Source: UBA11346 sp038060575 (GTDB lineage: Bacteria; Planctomycetota; UBA11346). Taken from it: 64,000 nucleotides of DNA. The notes beneath the pieces were generated by a model. It was given only the letters and a program-made list of their open reading frames with translations. It ran no database searches and had not been told where the DNA came from. Position numbers and translations under genes: made by a program. Location of the stretch: contig CAZZAM010000012.1 of the NCBI GenBank assembly GCA_964652775.1, positions 1 to 64,000 of the forward strand, written 5' to 3'. Positions 23,828 through 32,812 of the stretch are shown here, in pieces; positions within the stretch are counted from its first letter, which is position 1, and each line of letters starts with the position of its first letter.

Positions 23828-26800
23828 TTACAGCCACGCGGTATTGATGCCCAACAACCGACACAAGACATCGAGCGCGACGTCCTGCTCCAAAACAGGT
23901 TTTAAGAACAAAACCAAGACCGGCCCGTCCGGTTGGACGTGGACCAGCTCCGGCAACTTTGATTGGGCAAGTTCCTTGGGAATCTGGCCTTTGAGATGCA
24001 AACGCAGTTGACGATCACCGACGTCAATGCGCATGATACCAAGTTGACGTAAGCGAATACGAATCGCCTTGATGCGGAACAATCTTAGCACTGGTGCTGG
24101 CAGTTGACCGAAGCGATCACGTGCCTGACGCGCGGCAGATTCAAGATCCTGCATGCGCCGTGCGCGATCGACGGAACGGTGCAGTTCGAATTTCAGCTGC
24201 GGTGCTTCCAACCAATTGTCAGGCACATAGGCATCGAGCTGAATGCCCACCACAACTTCGCCAGCACCGGGTGCGGACAAGGTCGGCTTGGTCGAGGCGA
24301 CCGGCGCAGGGCCAAGACCAGCGGCGTTCTCCGCCTGGCCTTTCGCACGCGCCACGGCCTCCGTCAGCAACCGCGTGTAGAGCTCGTAGCCGATCGCGTC
24401 GATGTTACCGGTCTGCTCGGCACCGAGCAGATTGCCCGCGCCGCGCAGTTCAAGATCACGCATAGCGAGCTTGAAGCCAGCGCCGAGTTCAGCGTATTCT
24501 TGAATCGCATTCAGACGTTCGCGCGCTTCTTCACCGATCTCGCGTTTGGGTGGAGTCAGGAAATAGGCGAACGCCTGGCGGGTGAAACGGCCAATGCGCC
24601 CACGCAATTGATGGAGTTCCGCCAGGCCAAAGCGCTGTGCATCAACCACAAACAAAGTGTTGGCATTGGGAATGTCGATGCCGCTCTCAATGATCGAGGT
24701 CGAGACCAGGCAGTCGATGGCTCGCGTGCGAAATGCATCCATCGAACGAGCGATCTGGCCTTCCTCCATTTGGCCATGGATCACATCCGCCTTCAATTTT
24801 AGCCCTGCTTTTTCCGCTAATTTATGGAAACGATAGACCGTGGCATCGAGTTCGTTGATACGGTTTTGAACGACAAAGAGTTGACCACCGCGTTCCAGTT
24901 CCCGTGCCACCGCATGGCCAACCGTCTCATCATCCCATGGACAAACCCGCGTCTCGACTGCCAAGCGTTCGGCAGGTGCCTCGGCAAGAACCGAGATGTC
25001 GCGCAATCCCAACATCGAAAAATGCAGTGTGCGCGGAATGGGCGTAGCTGAGAGGGTCAGCACATCCACGGCTGCACGCAGACGCTTGAGCTGTTCTTTG
25101 TGCTTCACCCCAAAGCGATGTTCTTCGTCAACCACCAGCAGACCAAGGTCTTTGAATGACAGGTCCGGGGTCAGCAGCGCATGCGTGCCGATCAGCACAT
25201 CAACCGAGCCGTCGATCGTCCTGGCGATGACGTCCTTGGCCTCTTTGCCAGTGCGAAACCGATTCAATCCTTCAACCCGGAGGCCGAACGGGGACATGCG
25301 GGCATGAAAGCTTTCGCGGTGTTGTTCGGCTAAAATAGTCGTCGGCACCAAGACCGCGACCTGACGCCCTGCCTGCACCGCCTTGAACGCCGCCCGCATC
25401 GCGACTTCGGTTTTACCAAAGCCAACGTCACCACACAGCAGGCGATCCATCGCCACCGGCCGCTCCATATCGGTCTTGATCTCGCGCACCGCAGCGAGCT
25501 GATCCGCAGTTTCCTCGAACGGGAATGCTGCTTCAAACTGGCGCTGTAGCGGCGTGTCCGGTGGGGTTGTCAGACCACCAGCTGCGATCCGCGCCACCTG
25601 GGCCGACAGCAATTCAGCCGACATGTCGGCTACGGCTTTTTCGGCGCGCGCCTTAGCCGAGGTCCACGCCTTGCCGCCGATCTTAGACAAGTTGGGTTCG
25701 CGTCCACCGGAACCGATGTACTTCTGGACTAGATCAATCGCCTCGACCGGAACGTAGAGCTTGGTCTCCTCGGCAAACTCCAGGATCAGAAAATCTTCAA
25801 GATACCCGCGCTTTTCCAATGTCGTCATGCCCTTGAAGCGGCAGATGCCGTGCGAGAGATGAACACACAAATCACCACGGCGAAGATCCGAGAGCGAATC
25901 GAGCGGACTACCGCCATGCACTCCGGTTCGTCGGCGGGTTGGAGCACGTTCCGCGAGTTCAAAATCATGGACGACGATCAACCCAGACGACATATCGCGC
26001 CAACCACCAGAGACGCGCCCAGTGACAACCTCGGCGCGCGACTCGATCCCAGCGTCCTTGAGATGAGCGCGCAATTCGTCGGCGGCTTCGTCACTGCGCG
26101 CCAACAATACTGCGCGTGCGCCGTCACCGACCTCATCCAACAAGCCACGCAGACCAGTCAGACCAGTGCGCAGATCGCCGCGCAACCTATCGACGCCGAT
26201 ACTAGCGCCATCCACCGCGCCGGATTCGAGATGCCGCGCCAATCGCACTTCGACTCGACCATGATCCTTGGGCAAGCGACCGCGCAGAGGCAGATCGCCA
26301 AGTACGCACACCGGCCCAGGCGGTAACTGCGTCCACAGATCGCGCGTTGCCAGCCCACCACCGGGCGCGGCCAACACGGCTTCATCCGCCTTGGCGACCG
26401 ATTCCTGACTGAATGGATCAAAGCGCCGAATTGAGTCGATCTGATCGCCAAAAAATTCGACCCGCAGTGCATCCTGGCCGATCCACGGGAAGACATCAAG
26501 AATACCACCGCGGATGGCCACTTCGCCACGCGCTTCGACAGTCGTCACCAGTCGGAAGCCGCCATCAACGAGCTTTTCGGCCAGCTTCTGCGGATCGTGC
26601 GTCTGCCCTGGACGAAGAACCGTGCTGCGCGCGATGGTTTCCGCGAGATCGGGAACAGGCTGAGCCGTAGCCGCTGGCGACGAGACCAGGACTGCGCCGT
26701 TAGCAAAGGCTTCGAGGGCCGCAGCACGGCGTTGCCAGCCAGTGCCATCGCCTTCGACCTGAGCATCGTCGCTGTGTCGCTCAAGCTCAGGCAAGTTCAC

Positions 26801-27052
26801 TGCGGATACGCCAAGTGCCTCAAGATCATCGACCACGGCCTGCGGCTCACCGGCCACGATCAGCACAGGGCGCGCTCCAGCAGCTGTCGCCGTAGCGATC
26901 AAGACCGCCGACAATGCACCATGACAAGCCCCGACCACCAGCTCGCGGCCATCACGGATGGCTGCGGCCAGGGCCAAGGCTCGGGGATCCGAGCCATAGC
27001 GTTCACGAACGGCGCGCACGGTGCGGGTTGTGCCGAGATGCTGGGCGGGCAC
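23828..27052 (-). CDS. mfd: transcription-repair coupling factor Mfd
   Basis: 1074 aa, slightly shorter than the usual ~1150. It displaces stalled RNA polymerase and recruits UvrA. In order: a UvrB-like N-terminal module (about 1-330), the RNA polymerase interaction domain with GDLCVHLSHGICRFKGM (about 385-410), and a RecG-like translocase with Walker A GDVGFGKTEVAMRA (about 547) and DEEHRFGVKHKEQLK (about 640). A C-terminal TRCF domain ends the protein. The GTG at 27052 gives a sensible N-terminus but no clear Shine-Dalgarno sequence precedes it, and a palindrome begins just upstream. A start further upstream is blocked by lack of similarity. Confidence 0.95.
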   Translation of the reverse strand: MPAQHLGTTRTVRAVRERYGSDPRALALAAAIRDGRELVVGACHGALSAVLIATATAAGARPVLIVAGEPQAVVDDLEALGVSAVNLPELERHSDDAQVEGDGTGWQRRAAALEAFANGAVLVSSPAATAQPVPDLAETIARSTVLRPGQTHDPQKLAEKLVDGGFRLVTTVEARGEVAIRGGILDVFPWIGQDALRVEFFGDQIDSIRRFDPFSQESVAKADEAVLAAPGGGLATRDLWTQLPPGPVCVLGDLPLRGRLPKDHGRVEVRLARHLESGAVDGASIGVDRLRGDLRTGLTGLRGLLDEVGDGARAVLLARSDEAADELRAHLKDAGIESRAEVVTGRVSGGWRDMSSGLIVVHDFELAERAPTRRRTGVHGGSPLDSLSDLRRGDLCVHLSHGICRFKGMTTLEKRGYLEDFLILEFAEETKLYVPVEAIDLVQKYIGSGGREPNLSKIGGKAWTSAKARAEKAVADMSAELLSAQVARIAAGGLTTPPDTPLQRQFEAAFPFEETADQLAAVREIKTDMERPVAMDRLLCGDVGFGKTEVAMRAAFKAVQAGRQVAVLVPTTILAEQHRESFHARMSPFGLRVEGLNRFRTGKEAKDVIARTIDGSVDVLIGTHALLTPDLSFKDLGLLVVDEEHRFGVKHKEQLKRLRAAVDVLTLSATPIPRTLHFSMLGLRDISVLAEAPAERLAVETRVCPWDDETVGHAVARELERGGQLFVVQNRINELDATVYRFHKLAEKAGLKLKADVIHGQMEEGQIARSMDAFRTRAIDCLVSTSIIESGIDIPNANTLFVVDAQRFGLAELHQLRGRIGRFTRQAFAYFLTPPKREIGEEARERLNAIQEYAELGAGFKLAMRDLELRGAGNLLGAEQTGNIDAIGYELYTRLLTEAVARAKGQAENAAGLGPAPVASTKPTLSAPGAGEVVVGIQLDAYVPDNWLEAPQLKFELHRSVDRARRMQDLESAARQARDRFGQLPAPVLRLFRIKAIRIRLRQLGIMRIDVGDRQLRLHLKGQIPKELAQSKLPELVHVQPDGPVLVLFLKPVLEQDVALDVLCRLLGINTAWL

Positions 27053-27061
27053 CAGGGAGAA

Positions 27062-27187
27062 ATGCAGAATGCTCGAATGACGAATGCGCGAATATTCGAG
27101 GGTGAAATCTCAAGCCTCTTTTGGCCCGAATGCATAGGTCGCTGTGTTTCTAGACCATTCGAGCCTTCGTCATTCGAGCATTCTACA
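27062..27187. repeat. palindrome of CGAATG words upstream of mfd
   Basis: Left arm about 27066-27100 is built from GCTCGAATGA and CGAATGCGCG words; right arm 27156-27184 is CATTCGAGCCTTCGTCATTC followed by GAGCATTCT, the inverse. About 55 bases lie between. It fills the gap between divergent mfd and kdsB, so promoters for both must lie within or beside it. Confidence 0.7.
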
Positions 27188-27241
27188 TTGGGGCCTTTCC
27201 TCTTCTCCCCGTCCGGTTGACACGATCCCGCACACGTTAGC

Positions 27242-28000
27242 GTGCCGAGCTTGCAGCCGTCCTCGACTCATCACATCGCAGTCCTGGTCCCAGCCAGGCG
27301 GGCATCTACCCGCTTGCCTGAGAAACTTCTTCTCGCCGAGCACGGCGAGCCACTGATCGCCACCGCTGCGAAGCGAGCGGCTCAGGCCTTTGGCCCTGAA
27401 TCGGTAACCGTCTGTGCGGATGATGCCGCACTCATTGAGGCAATACGGCCAACCAAGCTCCATGCCGTGATGACGCGGCCAGATCATCAATCTGGCACTG
27501 ATCGTATCGCTGAGGCGGCCAGTACACTTCAAGCCAAGATCATCGTCAATGTTCAGGGCGATGAGCCGGAGATGGATCCCGAGCATATCCGCCTCGTCGC
27601 GGCCCTGCTCGACCGCCATCCCTGGGCTGGCATGGCGACGCTGGCGGTCCTCGGCGGCTTAGCCGAACAGTCCAATCCGAACAACGTCAAAGTGGTCATA
27701 GGCAATGACGACCGCGCAATCTCGTTCACCCGCTCGGCTGCACCGTGGGATCGCGACCGCAACGGACCAGCCGCCGTCTGCCATCGCCACCTCGGGATTT
27801 ACGCCTACCGCCGCGATGTGCTGCTCGGCTACGCCCAGCTGCCGCGCAGCCCGCTCGAGGACCAGGAACGCCTGGAACAACTGCGCGCCCTCGCCAACGG
27901 GATCGGCATTGCCTGTGCCGTGGTCAAGCAGGCAACGCCCGGTATAGACGTGCGGTCCGATTACGATCAGTTCCTCATTCGACGCAGGAAGCAGCCATGA
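27242..28000 (+). CDS. kdsB: 3-deoxy-manno-octulosonate cytidylyltransferase
   Basis: 252 aa. It activates Kdo as CMP-Kdo for lipid A core synthesis, which implies an LPS-type outer membrane. Family landmarks are VLVPARRASTRLPEKLL near the N-terminus, TRPDHQSGTDRIAEA (about 78-92), NVQGDEPEM (about 103-111) and the C-terminal PLEDQERLEQLRALANG. GTG start at 27242. The stop overlaps the ATG of pyrG (ATGA), so the CTP-using enzyme and the CTP-making enzyme are translationally coupled. Confidence 0.93.
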   Translation: MPSLQPSSTHHIAVLVPARRASTRLPEKLLLAEHGEPLIATAAKRAAQAFGPESVTVCADDAALIEAIRPTKLHAVMTRPDHQSGTDRIAEAASTLQAKIIVNVQGDEPEMDPEHIRLVAALLDRHPWAGMATLAVLGGLAEQSNPNNVKVVIGNDDRAISFTRSAAPWDRDRNGPAAVCHRHLGIYAYRRDVLLGYAQLPRSPLEDQERLEQLRALANGIGIACAVVKQATPGIDVRSDYDQFLIRRRKQP

Positions 28001-29700
28001 GCAAACGCGAAGGTCCGACCCGCCACATTTTTGTCACCGGTGGCGTGGTCAGCAGTTTGGGCAAGGGCATCGCAACCGCTTCGATCGGACGCATCCTGAT
28101 CAACATGGGCTTTTCGGTTCGCATTCAAAAACTGGATCCGTATCTGAACGTCGATCCGGGAACGATGAATCCATTTCAACACGGCGAAGTGTACGTCACC
28201 GACGACGGCGCTGAGACGGATCTCGACCTCGGTCACTACGAACGCTTCCTCGGCCTACCATGTTCACGGCTCTCGACCGTGACCAGCGGTCGCATCTATC
28301 AGACGGTGCTCCAGAACGAGCGCGCCGGCAAGTACAACGGCGGCACCGTGCAGGTGATTCCACACGTGACCGATGAAATCAAACACAACGTCCGTGCCCA
28401 AGATGGACCCGACGTCGATGTCGTGATCTCAGAAATCGGCGGCACGGTCGGTGACATCGAAGGCCTGCCGTTCATGGAAGCAGTGCGTCAATTGCGCCAC
28501 GAAATCGGCCGCGATTACTGTGCGTGCGTTCACCTCGCCTACATCCCCTACATTCGTGCGGCTGGTGAAATAAAAACCAAGCCAGCGCAACATAGCGTGC
28601 AGAAACTCCGCGAAATCGGTATCATGCCTGACTTTTTGTTCTGCCGCGCTGAAAAACCGCTGAGCAAGAGCGTGAAGGACAAACTGGCGCTGTTCTGCAA
28701 CGTCGATCTCGACAAGGTCGTCGATCTCGTCGACGTAACGCATTCGATTTACGAAGTGCCGCAGGTCCTCGTCCGCCAAGGCTTGCCGCAACAGCTCACT
28801 GAGCGACTCCGCCTGCCCAAGCGCGAATGCAACATGCACGACTGGGATCTAATGGTGTCGCACATCAAGAAACCCAAGGACACCGTGCGCATCGCCCTGG
28901 TCGGCAAATACATCGACCACCAGGACGCGTACAAATCTGTTACGGAATCAATAGATCACGCGGCGTACGCACACTTGCTCAAGGTCGAACTCGTCCGCAT
29001 TGAAAGTGAATCGCTCGAAAAACCAGACGGCCTGGATCAGCTCAAGGGTATCGACGGCATCCTCGTCCCCGGTGGATTCGGCAAGCGTGGCTTCGAAGGC
29101 AAACTCAAAGCCATCCGCCTCGCTCGTGAAACCGGTATCCCCTACCTGGGCCTGTGCCTGGGTATGCAGGCCGCGTGCATCGAATTTGCCCGTGGCGTCC
29201 TGAATCTCGATCGCGCCAACTCGGTCGAAATGGACGACAAAACCCCGCACCCGATCATCGTCCCGATGGAAGCGCAGAAGGAATTCATCGCTGCCGGCAT
29301 TCTTGGCGGCACCATGCGCCTGGGCACCTACCCCTGCACATTGCCCAAGAAAACCAGCCGTGCGGCGAAGCTCTACGGTGGAGCCGACGTCGTGAACGAA
29401 CGCCATCGTCACCGCTACGAATTCAACAACGCTTACCGTGCCCGTTTCGAAGCAGCCGGCCTCGTCTTCTCTGGCGTCTTCATTCCCGATCACGATAAGC
29501 CCGAACAGAGCCTAGTCGAAATCATCGAACTCAAGGATCATCCGTTCTTCGTCGCCACCCAGGCCCACCCCGAATTCAAGAGTAGTCCCGTCAAACCGCA
29601 CCCGCTATTCCGCGGCTTCCTTGGCGCTGCCTACAAGCGCAAGCGCGGCGCGCCTCCTGGTGCTGAAACGGAAATGTCGCTGTCGCCCGTTTCTGGCTAA
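27997..29700 (+). CDS. pyrG: CTP synthase
   Basis: 567 aa from the ATG at 27997. It makes CTP from UTP, ATP and glutamine. The N-terminal amidoligase domain starts HIFVTGGVVSSLGKGIATAS. The allosteric/UTP-binding region includes MNPFQHGEVYVTDDGAETD. The C-terminal class I glutaminase has the nucleophile in YLGLCLGMQAACIEFARG and the His-Glu pair in HPEFKSSP. A reading frame extends upstream through kdsB in another phase, but the conserved protein begins at 27997. The last 20 or so residues are an extra tail. Confidence 0.97.
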   Translation: MSKREGPTRHIFVTGGVVSSLGKGIATASIGRILINMGFSVRIQKLDPYLNVDPGTMNPFQHGEVYVTDDGAETDLDLGHYERFLGLPCSRLSTVTSGRIYQTVLQNERAGKYNGGTVQVIPHVTDEIKHNVRAQDGPDVDVVISEIGGTVGDIEGLPFMEAVRQLRHEIGRDYCACVHLAYIPYIRAAGEIKTKPAQHSVQKLREIGIMPDFLFCRAEKPLSKSVKDKLALFCNVDLDKVVDLVDVTHSIYEVPQVLVRQGLPQQLTERLRLPKRECNMHDWDLMVSHIKKPKDTVRIALVGKYIDHQDAYKSVTESIDHAAYAHLLKVELVRIESESLEKPDGLDQLKGIDGILVPGGFGKRGFEGKLKAIRLARETGIPYLGLCLGMQAACIEFARGVLNLDRANSVEMDDKTPHPIIVPMEAQKEFIAAGILGGTMRLGTYPCTLPKKTSRAAKLYGGADVVNERHRHRYEFNNAYRARFEAAGLVFSGVFIPDHDKPEQSLVEIIELKDHPFFVATQAHPEFKSSPVKPHPLFRGFLGAAYKRKRGAPPGAETEMSLSPVSG

Positions 29701-29729
29701 ACGTTCAATAGATCCGTCAGGCTATTCTG

Positions 29730-29773
29730 TTGCACGTATACATATATTTATATCCTACGTATCGGAATACCCC
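29730..29773 (+). promoter_or_regulatory. AT-rich promoter/operator before the toxin-antitoxin genes
   Basis: A TTGCAC hexamer (29730-29735) is followed by an AT-rich run (GTATACATATATTTATATC) that stands out against the GC-rich surroundings and is partly palindromic, as expected for an antitoxin-bound operator. A -10 such as TATCCT at 29751 would leave a short 15-base spacer, so the exact promoter is uncertain. Confidence 0.35.
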
Positions 29774-30022
29774 ATGTCCAAGCTGACTCTAAGCGCTGAC
29801 CCGGCCACCGTAGAACTGGCAAAATCTCTTGCTGCCGAGCAGGGAACCAGCGTCTCTGCGATGTTTGAACGCTTCGTAAACATGGTTGCCATCAAGCGTC
29901 GTTCTCCAGCCAAGGTTGGCCCTCTAACCCGACGAGTCACTGGTATCGTGAAACTTCCGAAGGGGCGGGATGCCCGCTCAGTTCTCGAAGACGCCTTGCT
30001 GGATCGGCATGGATTGTCGTGA
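29774..30022 (+). CDS. antitoxin of a VapBC-like module (DUF6364-type)
   Basis: 82 aa. The N-terminus MSKLTLSADPATVELAKSLA and following EQGTSVSAMFERFV have the ribbon-helix-helix-like pattern of DUF6364 antitoxins. The C-terminal 35 residues (VGPLTRRVTGIVKLPKG...) would bind and cover the toxin. Its stop overlaps the start of the PIN toxin gene, the usual antitoxin-first order. The antitoxin probably represses its own promoter at the AT-rich region upstream. Confidence 0.8.
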   Translation: MSKLTLSADPATVELAKSLAAEQGTSVSAMFERFVNMVAIKRRSPAKVGPLTRRVTGIVKLPKGRDARSVLEDALLDRHGLS

Positions 30023-30441
30023 TGAGCATCCTGGTCGACACCAATGTTCTACTCGATGTCCTATGCAAACGGTCTGAATTTTATGATGATTCAGCTGCTA
30101 TTTGGTCGCTGGCCGAACAAGGACAGCTAACTGCGATTATCGCGTCCGTCAGCGTCACCAACATCTACTACATTGTCCGTCGACTCGAAGATCATCGGAA
30201 AGCTATGCGGGCCGTTATCCAGTTGCGGGACATTTTCACTTTGGCTACTTGCGATGCCCAAGTGATGAACCAAGCGATTGATGCCAAGATGCCGGACTTC
30301 GAAGATGCCGTACAATACTTCACTGCCATCCACGCTGGCGCCGAGATGTTGGTGACGAGAAACCTGAAACATTTTCCCACCCGTGACATTCCAGTCGTCA
30401 CCCCGCATGAATTTCTGACAACATGGGAAAACGCTCGCTGA
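30022..30441 (+). CDS. PIN domain toxin (VapC-like ribonuclease)
   Basis: 139 aa from the ATG at 30022; a GTG one codon earlier (30019) is also possible. The PIN core is visible as ILVDTNVLLDVL with the first catalytic Asp, the middle strand IIASVSVTNIYYIVRRL, PDFEDAVQYF with late acidic residues, and MLVTRNLKHF. The canonical central Glu is replaced by Ser/Thr in the ASVSVTNIYY segment, as in the PIN_3 subgroup. It is predicted to cleave RNA when free of antitoxin. Confidence 0.88.
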   Translation: MSILVDTNVLLDVLCKRSEFYDDSAAIWSLAEQGQLTAIIASVSVTNIYYIVRRLEDHRKAMRAVIQLRDIFTLATCDAQVMNQAIDAKMPDFEDAVQYFTAIHAGAEMLVTRNLKHFPTRDIPVVTPHEFLTTWENAR

Positions 30442-30469
30442 TCGCACGGTCTCTCGCACACTCGGCAAG

Positions 30470-30694
30470 CTACGTCGCTGCCTTCATATGCATTGCTACT
30501 GCCATCACAGCAGCGAACAAAAACACAGCCAGCAATCCACGCGCAAACAGAATTGGAAACGACGGAATTCTATCTTCCGACCATCCACGCTGCCGGGCAA
30601 TCAGTCGATAGATCCCTAATTGTACAAAACCAAGAATAATACCGCCAACCAGCGGACCCAGACACAAGATAAGCGCGGTGATGACCTGCTGCAT
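30470..30694 (-). CDS. small membrane protein
   Basis: 74 aa with two predicted transmembrane helices (VITALILCLGPLVGGIILGF and LFARGLLAVFLFAAVMAVAM) separated by a short basic loop containing ARQRGWSEDRIP. It lies 18 bases downstream of the transporter ATPase gene on the same strand and so may be the last gene of that operon. No family is recognised. Confidence 0.6.
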   Translation of the reverse strand: MQQVITALILCLGPLVGGIILGFVQLGIYRLIARQRGWSEDRIPSFPILFARGLLAVFLFAAVMAVAMHMKAAT

Positions 30695-30712
30695 GATGCT
30701 CTACCGTCGCGT

Positions 30713-31567
30713 TCAGGTCGGCACCGAGCCAGCCTGCTCCAACACATCCGCCACCGTCGTCAATCGTTCGACCCGATGATCCAAGCGCGGTTTGCACAGT
30801 AACAGACCCTTGGTGTAGGGATGCTTGGGATTGGCGAATACGTCAACTACGGGGCCGGCCTCGACTGGAGCGCCGTGACGCATGACCACGACGTGATCGG
30901 CCAACTCGCGCACGACTTCGAGATCGTGGGTGATGAACAGCACACTCATCTGGCGTTCGCGCTGGAGTTTACGCAACAGATCGAGGATCTGCGCCTGGAT
31001 CGTCACATCGAGCGCAGTGGTCGGCTCGTCAGCAATGAGCAACTGCGGATCACAGGCCAACGCCATGGCGATGCAGACACGCTGACGCTGACCGCCACTC
31101 ATCTCATGCGGATAGCTGCTAACGCGCGATTCAGGCTGCGGAATGCCGACCGCACGGAACAACTCGACCACCCGGGCAAGACGCCCAGCCGCATCGAGCG
31201 TCGTGTGCAACTCCAACGCTTCTTCGACCTGCGCCCCAGCCGTCATCGTGGGATTCAACGACGTCATCGGTTCCTGAAACACCATGCCGACTTCACCACC
31301 GCGCAACTTCTGCAAACGCTTGGTATTCATCTTCAGGATATCTTCGCCCTTCCACAGAATGCGGCCACCGGGATAACTCGCCGGCGGTTCTTGCAGGAGC
31401 CGCAAAACACTCATCGCACTGACGCTTTTTCCCGAGCCGCTTTCACCGACCAACGCGACGACTTGGCCAGGCATGATGTCGAAGGACAGACCCTTCACGG
31501 CATCGAAATCCTTCCCCGGCAAACGAAAGCGGATGCGTAGATCGTCGAAACGGAGCAGGGGTTCCAT
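30713..31567 (-). CDS. oligopeptide/dipeptide ABC transporter ATP-binding protein (OppD/DppD-type)
   Basis: 284 aa. It hydrolyses ATP to drive peptide import. Walker A is GESGSGKSVSAMSVLRLL (about 40-57), the signature motif is EMSGGQRQRVCIAMAL (about 154-169), and Walker B is LIADEPTTALDVT. The characteristic C-terminal peptide-transporter extension (NPKHPYTKGLL) is present but ends soon after, shorter than the usual ~320-330 aa. It follows the OppC gene by 3 bases. No second ATPase (OppF) is found in this operon. Confidence 0.9.
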   Translation of the reverse strand: MEPLLRFDDLRIRFRLPGKDFDAVKGLSFDIMPGQVVALVGESGSGKSVSAMSVLRLLQEPPASYPGGRILWKGEDILKMNTKRLQKLRGGEVGMVFQEPMTSLNPTMTAGAQVEEALELHTTLDAAGRLARVVELFRAVGIPQPESRVSSYPHEMSGGQRQRVCIAMALACDPQLLIADEPTTALDVTIQAQILDLLRKLQRERQMSVLFITHDLEVVRELADHVVVMRHGAPVEAGPVVDVFANPKHPYTKGLLLCKPRLDHRVERLTTVADVLEQAGSVPT

Positions 31568-31570
31568 GCG

Positions 31571-32812
31571 TTAATTTGCTTTCGGATCGAGGGCCTGACG
31601 CAAACCTTCGCCAACCGTGTTAAGTGCAATGACCAAGATAAAGATCGTGAGACCTGGGACGTAAATGAGCCACGCAAATGTTGGGTTTTCACGGCCATGG
31701 TTCAGGAGTTGTCCCCACGACGCGGCGTTGGGATCACCTAAACCGATGAAGGACAGACCGCTTTCGCCAAGGATTGCTCCAGCGATACCGAAGGTTGCCG
31801 AAATCAGCAACGGAGCAATGGCATTGGGCAGGATGTGCAGGAACATGATTCGCCACGGCGGTAGCCCCAGACTGCGTGCAGCTGACACGTAATCGCGAAC
31901 CGATTGCGAGAGAAACTCTCCGCGAACCAGGCGCGCTGTCCCTGCCCAACCGGTCAGACCGATCACCATCATAATAATAAAAATATCGCGCTTGGTCATC
32001 GCCACGACGGTCAAGATGAGAATAAATGTCGGGAAGCACATCATGATCTCAACCAGTCGTTGCAGCAGCAGATCGATGCGTCCACCCATGAATCCAGCGA
32101 TGGCGCCGATGATCGTGCCGATCGCCATCGCGATGCCGGTGGCGACAATGCCGATCGTCAAACTGATTCGGGCCCCGAATAGCATTCGCGCCAAAACGTC
32201 ATGACCACTTGGGTCGGTGCCCAGCAGACAATGCGCCCCAGTCGTGGGATTCTCCCAGCCCGGTTCCTTGAACGTCGCCCCAGGATAGGTCGCATCCCAA
32301 CGATGTGGAACTGGCGAGAAAATCCGCGTGCCGGGAGCTTCTGCATGCAGGCGTTCATCAACAATCGTGTAGCTGGTCGTCGGACGATCGTCCCAGAGCG
32401 CCTGCCAACCGCCGCCAGTAGCGCGCGGAAATAGGGGCGTCATCGCCAGGGCCATAGCAACGACCAGCGTACCCAGGCAGCAACACAACCGCTGGCCTGG
32501 TTGGAACCTCCGTCGCGTGACCAACCAAAAAATGACAAATGCCGGCAACAGGATCGTCAGCAGATTGAACAGCAAATCATGATATTTGGGATAACTCCGC
32601 CGATTGAACAGATCGAGGATGGCCGGTGAACTCCAGCCATCGGGGCCAGACTGCCAGAGTGCAGCCTCAGTGGCAATGAATGGTGCATACACGGCCGCCA
32701 AAACGAATACGGAAAGCGTGTAGCACCCGACTCGGAACCAGCTTCGCCGCCATGCCAGCGCCAGTGCGCGCAGCGTTGGGCTATCGTTTGGTGCTGCGGT
32801 CAACTCAGGCAT
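31571..32812 (-). CDS. oligopeptide ABC transporter permease (OppC/YejE-like), extended
   Basis: 413 aa from the ATG at 32812 (MPELTAAPNDSPTLR), preferred over one at 32872 because it overlaps the upstream permease gene by only 8 bases. The C-terminal 220 residues are the standard binding-protein-dependent permease domain with CLLGTDPSGHDVLARMLFGA and the EAA-like loop SAARSLGLPPWRIMFLHILPN. The N-terminal part carries two additional hydrophobic segments (about 75-95 and 105-122) beyond the single helix usual for OppC. It is the inner-membrane pore partner of OppB. Confidence 0.9.
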   Translation of the reverse strand: MPELTAAPNDSPTLRALALAWRRSWFRVGCYTLSVFVLAAVYAPFIATEAALWQSGPDGWSSPAILDLFNRRSYPKYHDLLFNLLTILLPAFVIFWLVTRRRFQPGQRLCCCLGTLVVAMALAMTPLFPRATGGGWQALWDDRPTTSYTIVDERLHAEAPGTRIFSPVPHRWDATYPGATFKEPGWENPTTGAHCLLGTDPSGHDVLARMLFGARISLTIGIVATGIAMAIGTIIGAIAGFMGGRIDLLLQRLVEIMMCFPTFILILTVVAMTKRDIFIIMMVIGLTGWAGTARLVRGEFLSQSVRDYVSAARSLGLPPWRIMFLHILPNAIAPLLISATFGIAGAILGESGLSFIGLGDPNAASWGQLLNHGRENPTFAWLIYVPGLTIFILVIALNTVGEGLRQALDPKAN

